Of a stretch of DNA of 24,536 nt, positions 6,007 to 12,747 are shown piece by piece (within the stretch, counting starts at the first letter, position 1; each line of letters starts with the position of its first letter). A model generated the notes under the pieces. That model was not told the origin of the DNA. It saw only the letters and a list, made by a program, of their open reading frames with translations, and did no database searches. The stretch covers positions 1-24,536 of the forward strand of contig JAKAZH010000003.1 in the NCBI GenBank assembly GCA_021815935.1. Reading direction: 5' to 3'. The DNA is from Actinomycetes bacterium (GTDB taxonomy: Bacteria; Actinomycetota; Acidimicrobiia; Acidimicrobiales; Palsa-688). Made by a program: the position numbers and the translations under genes.

Positions 6007-6917
6007 CAGCCTGCGGACCCGACTAATTCCCGGCGATGGCATTTCGCACGGCGCGACCGGATCGCCGAGAAGAGCTCCACGGCTAGGTAGGTAACGAAGA
6101 TGACGCTCACGACGAAGAAGCTGACCGGCCACGCAGCGTGCGAGGAAGACCAGTAGTAGCTGTCGTAGGCGAGGATTATCGCAACCCAGGTAGATCCGAC
6201 ACCTATCGCCGCCGCAATCACGATGGCCAAGCCGGGGCGGCATGCCACCCGGACCGCGGTCGCCGCCGGTCCGATCAGAAGTGCGGTGGCGAGGATCGCG
6301 CCGACCGTGAGCGCCGACAGGGCTACGGCCACGACGAGGACACCGAGGAAGCCAGCTTCTGCCAGTCTCACCCGCACGCCTTGGACGGACGCGAGCTCGC
6401 TGCTGGCGGCCGAGATGACCAGCGGCCGGTACAGGGCGGCCACGGACAGCAAAACGAAACCGGTGGCTGCGACGATCCCCGGCAGCGACGAGGGCGCGAC
6501 CGCGAACATGGATCCGAACATGACCGACACGGCCGCCCCGGTGGTAGACGAACGGGTCGTGTCGAGATAAAGCAGCAGCCCGGCTAGTCCTAGGCCGGCA
6601 CCGAGCACAACACCGGTGGAGACGTCCCTGGCACGCCTTCCTCGTGAGCCAAAAGCGCTGATCGCCCCGGCGGCGACGGCTCCGATGCCGATGAAGCCCG
6701 CCAGGGGGCTGACACTCAGGAGGAACGCAGCGGAGCCTCCCGCGGCGCTCACGTCGCCGAGGGCGTGGCCGGCGAAAGACTGTCCGCGCATCACGGTGAA
6801 CACGCCCGCCGCCGAAGCGCTGAGCGCTGCAAGGGCACCGACGATCGCTGCTGTGCGCACCGTGGCGGCGGAGAGCAGCCCCCGGGCGAACAGCACGTGG
6901 ATCAGGGCGCTCACCAC
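6006..6917 (-). CDS. Metal ABC transporter permease (ABC-3 family), first subunit
   Basis: This 303-residue membrane protein of the ABC-3 family has about eight hydrophobic segments. The N-terminal half carries VFTVMRGQSFAGHALGDVSA, the conserved stretch that follows the first helices in this family. The second half holds GFLGVLVVAVALSALTVGAIL. Its ATG at 6917 lies inside the last codons of the ATPase gene (7-base overlap) and its stop overlaps the next start, so it is the third gene of a tightly coupled four-gene operon. It is similar in design to its neighbour but clearly different in sequence, so the channel is probably a heterodimer. The substrate is a divalent metal, most likely zinc or manganese. 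Confidence 0.88.
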   Translation of the reverse strand: MVSALIHVLFARGLLSAATVRTAAIVGALAALSASAAGVFTVMRGQSFAGHALGDVSAAGGSAAFLLSVSPLAGFIGIGAVAAGAISAFGSRGRRARDVSTGVVLGAGLGLAGLLLYLDTTRSSTTGAAVSVMFGSMFAVAPSSLPGIVAATGFVLLSVAALYRPLVISAASSELASVQGVRVRLAEAGFLGVLVVAVALSALTVGAILATALLIGPAATAVRVACRPGLAIVIAAAIGVGSTWVAIILAYDSYYWSSSHAAWPVSFFVVSVIFVTYLAVELFSAIRSRRAKCHRRELVGSAG

Positions 6918-7771
6918 CGTACCCGCGCCGACGGGTGCTCGGCGCCAGGCGGGTGCATGGCGGCGGCGTCGACGAGCGGTGGGGGAGGACCTGGAGCGGC
7001 GGAGACCAAGACCCTGCCGTGGATGCGTAAGACGTCGACTTGGTGGCCGTAGAGGGCGCTCAGGACCTCGGTGGTGACGACCTCGTCGACGCGGCCGCTG
7101 GCGGATTTGCCGGCGGCTAGGTAGACGACTTTGTCCATGGCCCCGAGAAGCGGGTTGACGTCGTGTGTCGAAACCAAAGAGGCGATCCCGCGTTGGCGGG
7201 CGAGCGCCGCGACCAGGTCGACGATCTCGTGTTCGGAGCGCAGGTCCAAGTTGGCGAGCGGCTCGTCTAGGAGTAGAAGGTCCGGCTGGCGGATCACTGC
7301 GTGGGCGATCAGAACCCGCTGCTGCTCGCCTCCTGACAGCCTGCCAACCCGCTTGTCCGCGAACCGCGCCGCCCCGACCGCTTCGAGGGCTTCGTCGACC
7401 AGCGCCCGTCGTTTGCGCGAGGGGAATGGGAACCCGAGCCGGCTGCCGTCGAGGCCGAGGCCGACCAGGTCACGCGCCCGAAGGGGAATGTCGGGGTCGA
7501 GGTCGATCTTCTGGGGCACGTAGCCGATCCTGGCGGTGCCCCGCCCGTCGCCCGTGGAACGCTTCAGCGAACCCGACTGGGCGGCCACGAAGCCGAGGAT
7601 CGCCTTTAGCAGGGTGGTCTTTCCGGCTCCGTTAGGGCCGATGAGGCCAGCCACTGACCCTCGGGCGAGGTCAAAGGCGACATTGTCGAGGACGACGTGA
7701 CCACCGAGCGCGACGGTCAGCTCCTCTACCTGCAGGACCGGGGTGGCGGCTGATGTCAAGGCTGTCCTCAC
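6911..7771 (-). CDS. Metal ABC transporter ATP-binding protein (ZnuC-like)
   Basis: This 286-residue ABC ATPase energises the metal importer. Walker A is GPNGAGKTT (45-53), the Q-loop is in GYVPQKID (about 83-90), the signature is LSGGEQ (145-150), Walker B is LLLLDEP (165-171), and the switch histidine is H203 in STHD. The start is the GTG at 7771-7769, overlapping the stop of the receptor gene by four bases (GTGA). The C-terminal 40 residues after DVLRIHGRV are proline-rich and not part of the ABC fold. The order receptor, ATPase, permease, permease is typical of Zn/Mn importers. Confidence 0.92.
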   Translation of the reverse strand: MRTALTSAATPVLQVEELTVALGGHVVLDNVAFDLARGSVAGLIGPNGAGKTTLLKAILGFVAAQSGSLKRSTGDGRGTARIGYVPQKIDLDPDIPLRARDLVGLGLDGSRLGFPFPSRKRRALVDEALEAVGAARFADKRVGRLSGGEQQRVLIAHAVIRQPDLLLLDEPLANLDLRSEHEIVDLVAALARQRGIASLVSTHDVNPLLGAMDKVVYLAAGKSASGRVDEVVTTEVLSALYGHQVDVLRIHGRVLVSAAPGPPPPLVDAAAMHPPGAEHPSARVRW

Positions 7772-8709
7772 AATCTGGTCGTGGAGGCGTGCTCGGCGAC
7801 CGCCTTGGTCAAGGCGTTGACCTCTGCGAGCATCCAGGACTGGTAGTCGTAGCCTGGGGTGGGCATGGTCTCGTAGACGCCGACGATCGGGATTCCCTCC
7901 TTCTTTGCGAGGCTTTCGAAGGAGGCCGTGAGCGGGTCGGTCACCTGCTGGTTGTAGACGAACACTTTCAACTGGTGATCTCGCAAGAGGCTGTCCTCGA
8001 AGGTGACGTCCTCGGGGGAGGGGTCAGTGCCGTTCATGATGGCAGCCTGCAAGCTGAACGGAGTTCGGATGTCGCACCCGGCGGCTTGGAGCATGTAGTC
8101 GCCAACCGGCTCGGTAACCGCAACGGGCGTGGCTCCGTAGCGTGCCTTGAACGAGGCGAGCGCCTCGAGCCACGGGTCGAGGGACTTGTCGAACGATCCT
8201 ACCTGCGCTTCGAAAAAGGCCCGATGGGCGGGTTCGAGATCCGACATGTCGGCTGCGACAGCCTTGGCGACAGCCGGCATTGTCGACGGGTCGTACCACA
8301 GGTGCGGGTTAGGTGTTGAGTCGGGGAGCCCAAGGAGGTCGGCGACGTCGACCACCTTTCGTTTGGGGTTTGGCGCTGCCGCCATGATCTTCTTAGCCCA
8401 CGTGTCATAGCCGAGGCCGTTACGCACGACGAGGTCAGCCCCGGCGATCTCGGCAGCGACCGAGGTGCTGGCCTCAAAGGTATGGGGATCAGTGTTCGGG
8501 TTGGACTCTAAAGCAGCAACCGACACGTATGGACCCCCGATCTGGCTGATCACGTTCGCGTACTCGTTCTCGGCGCCAACAGCCTTGACGACGCCGTCCT
8601 TTGGGGCAGCGCTTGAGCCGGTCCCTCCGCAGGCGGCGAACCCGAGGGTTCCCGCGCACAGCGCTGCTATCGCTGCGAGCCCTCTCCTGTATCGGCCTGT
8701 TCGTTCCAT
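7768..8709 (-). CDS. Metal-binding lipoprotein of ABC importer (ZnuA/TroA family)
   Basis: This 313-residue extracytoplasmic receptor has a lipoprotein signal: basic residues, a hydrophobic stretch AAIAALCAGTLGFAA, then C27 followed by GG. The TroA-fold metal ligands are probably H76 (TDPHTFE), H136 (NPHLWYDP), E200 (VTEPVGDY) and E280 (VYETMP). The third position, often histidine in zinc-specific receptors, is glutamate, and no histidine-rich loop is present, so manganese remains possible. The start is the ATG at 8709, preceded by AAGGGGA at a suitable distance. It is the first gene of the operon and faces the Fur-family gene across a shared 115-base regulatory region. Confidence 0.9.
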   Translation of the reverse strand: MERTGRYRRGLAAIAALCAGTLGFAACGGTGSSAAPKDGVVKAVGAENEYANVISQIGGPYVSVAALESNPNTDPHTFEASTSVAAEIAGADLVVRNGLGYDTWAKKIMAAAPNPKRKVVDVADLLGLPDSTPNPHLWYDPSTMPAVAKAVAADMSDLEPAHRAFFEAQVGSFDKSLDPWLEALASFKARYGATPVAVTEPVGDYMLQAAGCDIRTPFSLQAAIMNGTDPSPEDVTFEDSLLRDHQLKVFVYNQQVTDPLTASFESLAKKEGIPIVGVYETMPTPGYDYQSWMLAEVNALTKAVAEHASTTRL

Positions 8710-8732
8710 ACGCGTCCCCTTGAATGATGTGC

Positions 8733-8738
8733 AATCTA
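8733..8738 (-). promoter_or_regulatory. Candidate -10 element of the metal importer operon
   Basis: On the minus strand this reads TAGATT, preceded by TATG, giving a TGTAGATT extended-like form. It lies about 24 bases upstream of the receptor ATG. The palindrome at 8744-8758 sits directly upstream, in the spacer and -35 area. Confidence 0.4.
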
Positions 8739-8743
8739 CATAT

Positions 8744-8758
8744 TGAGAGTAAGTATCA
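8744..8758. promoter_or_regulatory. Putative Zur/Fur-family operator
   Basis: TGAGAGTAAGTATCA is an imperfect 15-base palindrome with TGANA/TNTCA half sites. It lies between the importer operon and the divergent Fur-family gene, next to the likely importer promoter. The TGA...TCA framing is reminiscent of Zur-type boxes. A bound repressor would block the importer and could affect both genes. It was identified by eye only. Confidence 0.45.
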
Positions 8759-8812
8759 TATACAGATCAGGACCCGTCAAGTTGGCTGGCGCCGGTGAAG
8801 TCTCGCTTGTGA

Positions 8813-8824
8813 TACCCTACGTGG
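8813..8824 (+). promoter_or_regulatory. Probable -10 element for a leaderless fur-like transcript
   Basis: TACCCT at 8813-8818 is followed by exactly six bases and then the ATG at 8825. There is no clear Shine-Dalgarno sequence. The spacing matches the ATPase gene at 1151. Confidence 0.4.
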
Positions 8825-9256
8825 ATGGCGAGTGAAACGGTAAGAGACCGCATACTTGCTGCTGGGGAGAGGATCACCCCTCAACGCGACCTGATTGCGG
8901 GCGTGCTCGAGACGGCTCCTCGGCCGCTTAGTGCTTCAGGTCTCTATGAGGCTGTGGCGCGCCTCGATCCGGGGATAGGCCGGGCGACGGTGTTTCGGAC
9001 GGTAGCAGCGCTTGAGCGTGCAGGTATCGTCGAGCAGCTGTCGCTACCCGGTGAGCGCTCCGGTTACCTGCTTTGCGCCACCGTAGGCCATCACCATCAC
9101 CTCGTCTGCCAGCGATGTGGCAAGGTGTCAGATCTGCCCGAGGAGACGGTCGGGCCCTTTTTCGCGACGATCGAGTCCGATCACGGCTTTAGCGTCGACC
9201 ATGCGAGCTTCAGCGTCTACGGCACCTGCGCAGGGTGCTCGGCTCGACTTGTTTAA
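8825..9256 (+). CDS. Fur-family metalloregulator, probably Zur-like
   Basis: This 143-residue metal-dependent repressor has an N-terminal winged helix (ITPQRDLIAGVLETAPRPLSA, then IGRATVFRTVAALERAGIV). The C-terminal dimerisation domain starts at GHHHHLVCQRCGKV (88-101). Two CxxC pairs (C95/C98 and C135/C138) form the structural zinc site, and the histidine cluster 89-92 supplies ligands of the regulatory site. It is transcribed divergently from a Zn/Mn importer with a palindrome in between, so control of zinc uptake (Zur) is the simplest reading. A manganese or iron role is not excluded. It converges with the ChrB-like gene, with 21 bases between the stops. Confidence 0.9.
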   Translation: MASETVRDRILAAGERITPQRDLIAGVLETAPRPLSASGLYEAVARLDPGIGRATVFRTVAALERAGIVEQLSLPGERSGYLLCATVGHHHHLVCQRCGKVSDLPEETVGPFFATIESDHGFSVDHASFSVYGTCAGCSARLV

Positions 9257-9277
9257 AGGTCCGTCGTAGGTCCTCGG

Positions 9278-9805
9278 TCAAGGTCGCCCGCGGGCCTGAT
9301 ACACCCGCTCGGCGAAAGCTTCCAGCATTTGAGTGCAGTCCTTCAGGCGCCGCTCGCCCTGAGACGCACCAGGAGTACCAAAAACGTCCTTGGCCCGCAG
9401 GTCCCGGTACCACCGGCGAAGCCGGTCGACGTTGTGCTCCTCTTCGTCGAGCTCGGCCAGCGTGAACTTCTGCTTGTCTATCTCGCTGGTCAACTCCGCC
9501 TCGGCTTTGTCGCACTCGGCGCAGAACTCGACCCACTCGGCCTCACGTTCAGCGGTGAAAAGCGCCTCCAGCGCTGCGAGGGTGTCCTCCGATGCGGACA
9601 CGTCGAAGCACAGCGCTTGACCGCCCGAGCGCCTTACGAGGGACACGGCTCGCTCGATGCCCTCGTCGAAGCGGTCGCCGGCAGGGATCGCCCAAGTAGC
9701 GGACTGCAAGGCCACCGCCCCTACGCGGCGCAGCTCCCGCCACACCGCCACCCGATCGCGTGACTGGTCTCCGGTCAGCCGGTAGGTGAGGATACGCCAA
9801 CTCAT
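9278..9805 (-). CDS. ChrB N-terminal-domain protein
   Basis: This 175-residue protein matches the N-terminal domain of chromate resistance protein ChrB: MSWRILTYRLTGDQSRDRVAVW, then LRRVGAVALQSATWAIPAG and a conserved DRLRRWYRDLRAKDVFG near the end. Full-length ChrB is about twice this size, so this is the stand-alone N-domain form. A chromate transporter is not seen nearby, so chromate resistance should not be assumed. The ATG at 9805 is preferred over the upstream ATG at 9847, because homology begins there and a TAGCGT element lies seven bases before it. The upstream option would add 14 residues of unrelated sequence. Confidence 0.75.
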   Translation of the reverse strand: MSWRILTYRLTGDQSRDRVAVWRELRRVGAVALQSATWAIPAGDRFDEGIERAVSLVRRSGGQALCFDVSASEDTLAALEALFTAEREAEWVEFCAECDKAEAELTSEIDKQKFTLAELDEEEHNVDRLRRWYRDLRAKDVFGTPGASQGERRLKDCTQMLEAFAERVYQARGRP

Positions 9806-9820
9806 GTAACAGACGCTACA
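9805..9820. promoter_or_regulatory. Inverted repeat over the chrB-like start and -10
   Basis: TGTAAC (9805-9810) and GCTACA (9815-9820) form a 16-base imperfect inverted repeat with one mismatch per arm. It overlaps the start codon and the -10-like TAGCGT on the minus strand (9818-9813). The position fits an autoregulatory operator; no binding protein is proven. Confidence 0.4.
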
Positions 9821-9913
9821 TCCTCCCTGAGAGATGTCCGCTACCATTTTGGAGTCTACTGTTCACCCCTAGGCAACCTTCCGTTAACCGGGTTACAGCC
9901 GGAGAAAGCTCCT

Positions 9914-10693
9914 GTGGAACGTCTCGTCGCCACCGCATTTCCATCTCAGACCCCGCCGGAGGCCCTCACCGGAGTTCCCGTGCTGGCACCCAAAGGTCTT
10001 AACAACTCTGTCTACTTGGGCCTCAACCACCTCTCCCGACAGACACCTTGGGCCCACGGATTCATGCACGGCTACGCACTGTGGCTGGGGCCAGTACTTC
10101 TCGCCATCATTTTCGTAGTCGCCTACTGCGTGGCCTGGTGGCAGAGGTCCTCACACGCCACGACACTCTTAGCCTTGGGAGGCATCGGCACCGTCGCGGC
10201 GCTCGGCCTCAACCAGCTCGTCGGTCACGCCGCCAAAGAGCTGCGTCCTTACGTGTCCCATCCTCAAGCCCTCGTGCTGGTAGCAAAGTCGAACGACTAT
10301 GCGTTCCCCTCCGACCACTCGGTCCTCGCCGGTGGTCTGACAGTATCGATCCTTCTTGCGCTTTACGTGGGTTCCAGTCTTCGACTCCACGCCAAAGGCG
10401 GCTTTGGTGGTGCGTCAGTGCCAACCAGGCGAGCGGTCCGAGCGCTGCGCGTCTTGGCGGCAACGAGCCTCGTTCTCGGCCTGTTCCTGTGCTTCGCGCG
10501 TGTGTACGTAGGGGCCCACTATCCAGGTGACGTGGTGGCGGGCTACCTGCTGGGGGCTGTAACAGTCGTCGCAGTAGGCCTCCTGCGTCCAGTCGCCTTC
10601 CTGGCCGTTGACGCCGTCGACGCAACGGTGGTCGGAAACCTGTTCCGTAGACCGCCAACTGAGCTTTCGCGGGTTCGCTCGACGAACTCCTGA
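9914..10693 (+). CDS. PAP2-superfamily membrane phosphatase
   Basis: This 259-residue membrane protein of the PAP2 (lipid phosphatase) superfamily may be an undecaprenyl pyrophosphatase or a related lipid phosphatase. Motif 1 ends in ELRPYV (R111, P112), motif 2 is FPSDHS (H135), and motif 3 is RVYVGAHYPGDV (R196, H202, D206). Motif 1 lacks the usual lysine seven residues before the RP; the segment reads LNQLVGHAAKELRP. About five hydrophobic segments flank the motifs. The start is the GTG at 9914, with GGAGAAAG at 9901-9908 as a good ribosome binding site. It stands alone and converges with the CYTH-CHAD gene. The substrate is unproven. Confidence 0.85.
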   Translation: MERLVATAFPSQTPPEALTGVPVLAPKGLNNSVYLGLNHLSRQTPWAHGFMHGYALWLGPVLLAIIFVVAYCVAWWQRSSHATTLLALGGIGTVAALGLNQLVGHAAKELRPYVSHPQALVLVAKSNDYAFPSDHSVLAGGLTVSILLALYVGSSLRLHAKGGFGGASVPTRRAVRALRVLAATSLVLGLFLCFARVYVGAHYPGDVVAGYLLGAVTVVAVGLLRPVAFLAVDAVDATVVGNLFRRPPTELSRVRSTNS

Positions 10694-10806
10694 ACGGCTG
10701 AGAGGCTGGGGGTAATGCTGCTCGGTGGTATTCCTTGAGAATTATCTTCACCATCTTCCAGTTGATGGCGACGAAACGGTTTTCGGGGCCGGCTGGGAAG
10801 GGGCTC

Positions 10807-12336
10807 TTAAAGCCACTCGGCGAGAGGTCCTGCGCAGACGCGCCTCCATTCGGCCGGCCAGCGCCTGCGCAGCTTGGAGCGCTGTCTTCGTTCGGCGGCG
10901 ATCAACAAGCCCGCCGCCACGCCCGCCGGCGGTGTCCGCTCCGCGGCATCTCGCAGCCAGGTTTCGGCGACCACACTGTCGTTGTAGTCGCCCAGAAAGC
11001 TCTGTATTTCGCCGAGTGCCACCGCGAGCGCACCAAGGTGGCGGTGCGCTAGAGGAGCTACGGCTTCGGTCGCATACCGAGCACGCTTGGCAAAGATGCG
11101 GACGCTATGCAGTTGGGAGTCCGACGGCTCGTTGCCGAGACGCTCCACCGCCGCGGCAAGGTCTCTAACGGATCGTCGCACGATCTGCTTCGCCATCTGG
11201 GAGGGGTCCGTGCCGGATAGCGTCTGGCTGGGGCGTAGCGGCGGGGAAGAGCACAGCTCTACCAGTACGTCGAGGATCTCCAGGTAGCGGGGGGATCTCA
11301 AGGCTTCGAGAAGGGCGTCCCGCGCGACGCCTCGCTGGGCGTCGAGCACGCCTAGGAGGGCAGGTCCCTGCCGGCTATCGTCCCCGCCGAGTGCCTTGAC
11401 GTCACGGGACAGCCGGTCGGCGAGGACGTCAAGGTCGCGCGCTGCTCCCACCACGTCGCAGAGCCAGCCGATCTCGCGCCGGATTTGCGCGACCGCCGGT
11501 TTGTCGAGGATGGGTGCGAAGGTTCGCAGATCGGAGCGCAGCCGCCGTGTGCCGACGCGCAGCTGGTGGACGTCTTCCGGGCAGCCGCCCAGGCGCACGC
11601 CGGGGTCGTGACCGACAACTGCCAGCACCGAAAAGGCCAAGGCGTGCCCGATGACGTCGGCGACGCCAGGGCTGCGACCGAGCGCCGGTACGGCAACATC
11701 AGCTGGTATCGCCGCTTGCGGGCCGAGAGCTCGCATCAACTTTGGGGTAGGGGTCTCCGCTCGGCAGCCGGCCTCGACGAGCCTGTCGACCGCCGCGTCG
11801 AGTAGCCGGCGGGCTCGACGCCCGGTGACGTAGACCTCGACTTCGACCTCGCGGAACGTGGCGAGCTTGCGCCCAGTCGAGGTCGCCGACACGGTGTCAT
11901 CCACCACTTCAGCCACGACCCGGCCGCGGGCGTCGAGGATCTCGACGGGGCGCCGGAGCGTGGACATCTCGCATACCGGCCCGAGGATCTGGCCCCGCGA
12001 TATGGCAGTGACGAGGTCGACAGCCGAATCCGGGACCTGATCTGGCGGGCCTTCGAGGTCGATCTCGGTTCGACTCAAGGAGCTTCTCTGGCGCATGCGG
12101 GGTAGTTTTAAGGTCCAACCCGACCGGCCTTCCCCGCTTCGGTAGCGAAGGGTTGACCCCGAACGCGCTAAGCGAAGATCGGCTGTGTCGTAGTAGCGAG
12201 CGTCGAGGGTGACGACTGCGGCGGGTTTTGCTTCACAGCCTCTCAGTAATCCCGACAGCTCCGGCAGGACGAACCCGTCCGGCGCGAGCAGCTTCGCTTC
12301 GACCTCGACCGCCACCACAGGGCCGGGTTGAGCCAC
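10807..12336 (-). CDS. CYTH and CHAD domain protein
   Basis: This 509-residue soluble protein joins an N-terminal CYTH domain to a C-terminal CHAD domain. The CYTH signature ExExK is EVEAK (11-15). Further tunnel residues are in STLRYRSG and GWTLKLPR, ending at FREVEVEV (about 161-168). CHAD begins near residue 220. Its conserved histidine helix is HQLRVGTRRLRSDLRTF (from H257), and a second such repeat is SVRIFAKRARYATE near the end. CYTH domains hydrolyse triphosphates and CHAD domains bind polyphosphate, so a role in polyphosphate metabolism or granules is likely. The start is a GTG at 12336 with a TACACT element six bases upstream, suggesting a leaderless mRNA. Confidence 0.88.
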   Translation of the reverse strand: MAQPGPVVAVEVEAKLLAPDGFVLPELSGLLRGCEAKPAAVVTLDARYYDTADLRLARSGSTLRYRSGEGRSGWTLKLPRMRQRSSLSRTEIDLEGPPDQVPDSAVDLVTAISRGQILGPVCEMSTLRRPVEILDARGRVVAEVVDDTVSATSTGRKLATFREVEVEVYVTGRRARRLLDAAVDRLVEAGCRAETPTPKLMRALGPQAAIPADVAVPALGRSPGVADVIGHALAFSVLAVVGHDPGVRLGGCPEDVHQLRVGTRRLRSDLRTFAPILDKPAVAQIRREIGWLCDVVGAARDLDVLADRLSRDVKALGGDDSRQGPALLGVLDAQRGVARDALLEALRSPRYLEILDVLVELCSSPPLRPSQTLSGTDPSQMAKQIVRRSVRDLAAAVERLGNEPSDSQLHSVRIFAKRARYATEAVAPLAHRHLGALAVALGEIQSFLGDYNDSVVAETWLRDAAERTPPAGVAAGLLIAAERRQRSKLRRRWPAEWRRVCAGPLAEWL

Positions 12337-12348
12337 AATTTCAGTGTA
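12337..12348 (-). promoter_or_regulatory. Probable -10 element for a leaderless CYTH-CHAD transcript
   Basis: On the minus strand TACACT (12348-12343) is followed by six bases and the GTG at 12336. No Shine-Dalgarno sequence is visible. Confidence 0.4.
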
Positions 12349-12423
12349 CGCCGAGAGCGACCGGTCGCGCGGCGTGACGGCTGAGGCGGCTATGCGGGCT
12401 CCGGGCGCGCGAGACTTCGGGAT

Positions 12424-12738
12424 GTGAGAGCGCTGAGCGATGCCGAGATAGCCGAAGCGAACCTAGCCGGATGGACTCATACGAGCGGCGCTCTGAGGGT
12501 AAGTTTCGCCGTGCCCGACTACGAGACAGCAGCAAGGTTCATCACCGACGTCGCACACTTGGCTGAGACAGCCAACCACCACCCCGACCTGTCGCTGCGC
12601 TACGGAGTCTTAGACGTCGTGTTGCGCACTCACCACCGCGACCTCGGAGTGACCGACCTGGACGTCGACATGGCAGGGCAAATCGCCGTCTTGGCGGCTG
12701 CCCATCGTCTCGAAGTCCGCCGTCGGGAGGATTGCTAA
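12424..12738 (+). CDS. Pterin-4a-carbinolamine dehydratase
   Basis: This small cytoplasmic enzyme (104 residues) is of the DcoH/PhhB family. It dehydrates 4a-hydroxytetrahydropterin to recycle the pterin cofactor of aromatic hydroxylases. The active-site signature ANHHPDLSLRYGVLDVVL is complete, followed by RTHHRDLGVTDLDVDMAGQI, matching the usual TH...D...A..I pattern. The length is normal. The start is taken as the GTG at 12424; an ATG at 12422 is out of frame. No aromatic hydroxylase is in view. It lies nine bases before tldD on the same strand, so it probably belongs to the same operon, although a functional link is not known. Confidence 0.85.
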   Translation: MRALSDAEIAEANLAGWTHTSGALRVSFAVPDYETAARFITDVAHLAETANHHPDLSLRYGVLDVVLRTHHRDLGVTDLDVDMAGQIAVLAAAHRLEVRRREDC

Positions 12739-12747
12739 GGTTCGAAG

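Noticed and set aside
6007..6243. Upstream extension of the second permease to 6243
   Set aside because: The extension lies inside the first permease gene in another frame, and the TGATG junction at 6008-6004 gives the expected start.
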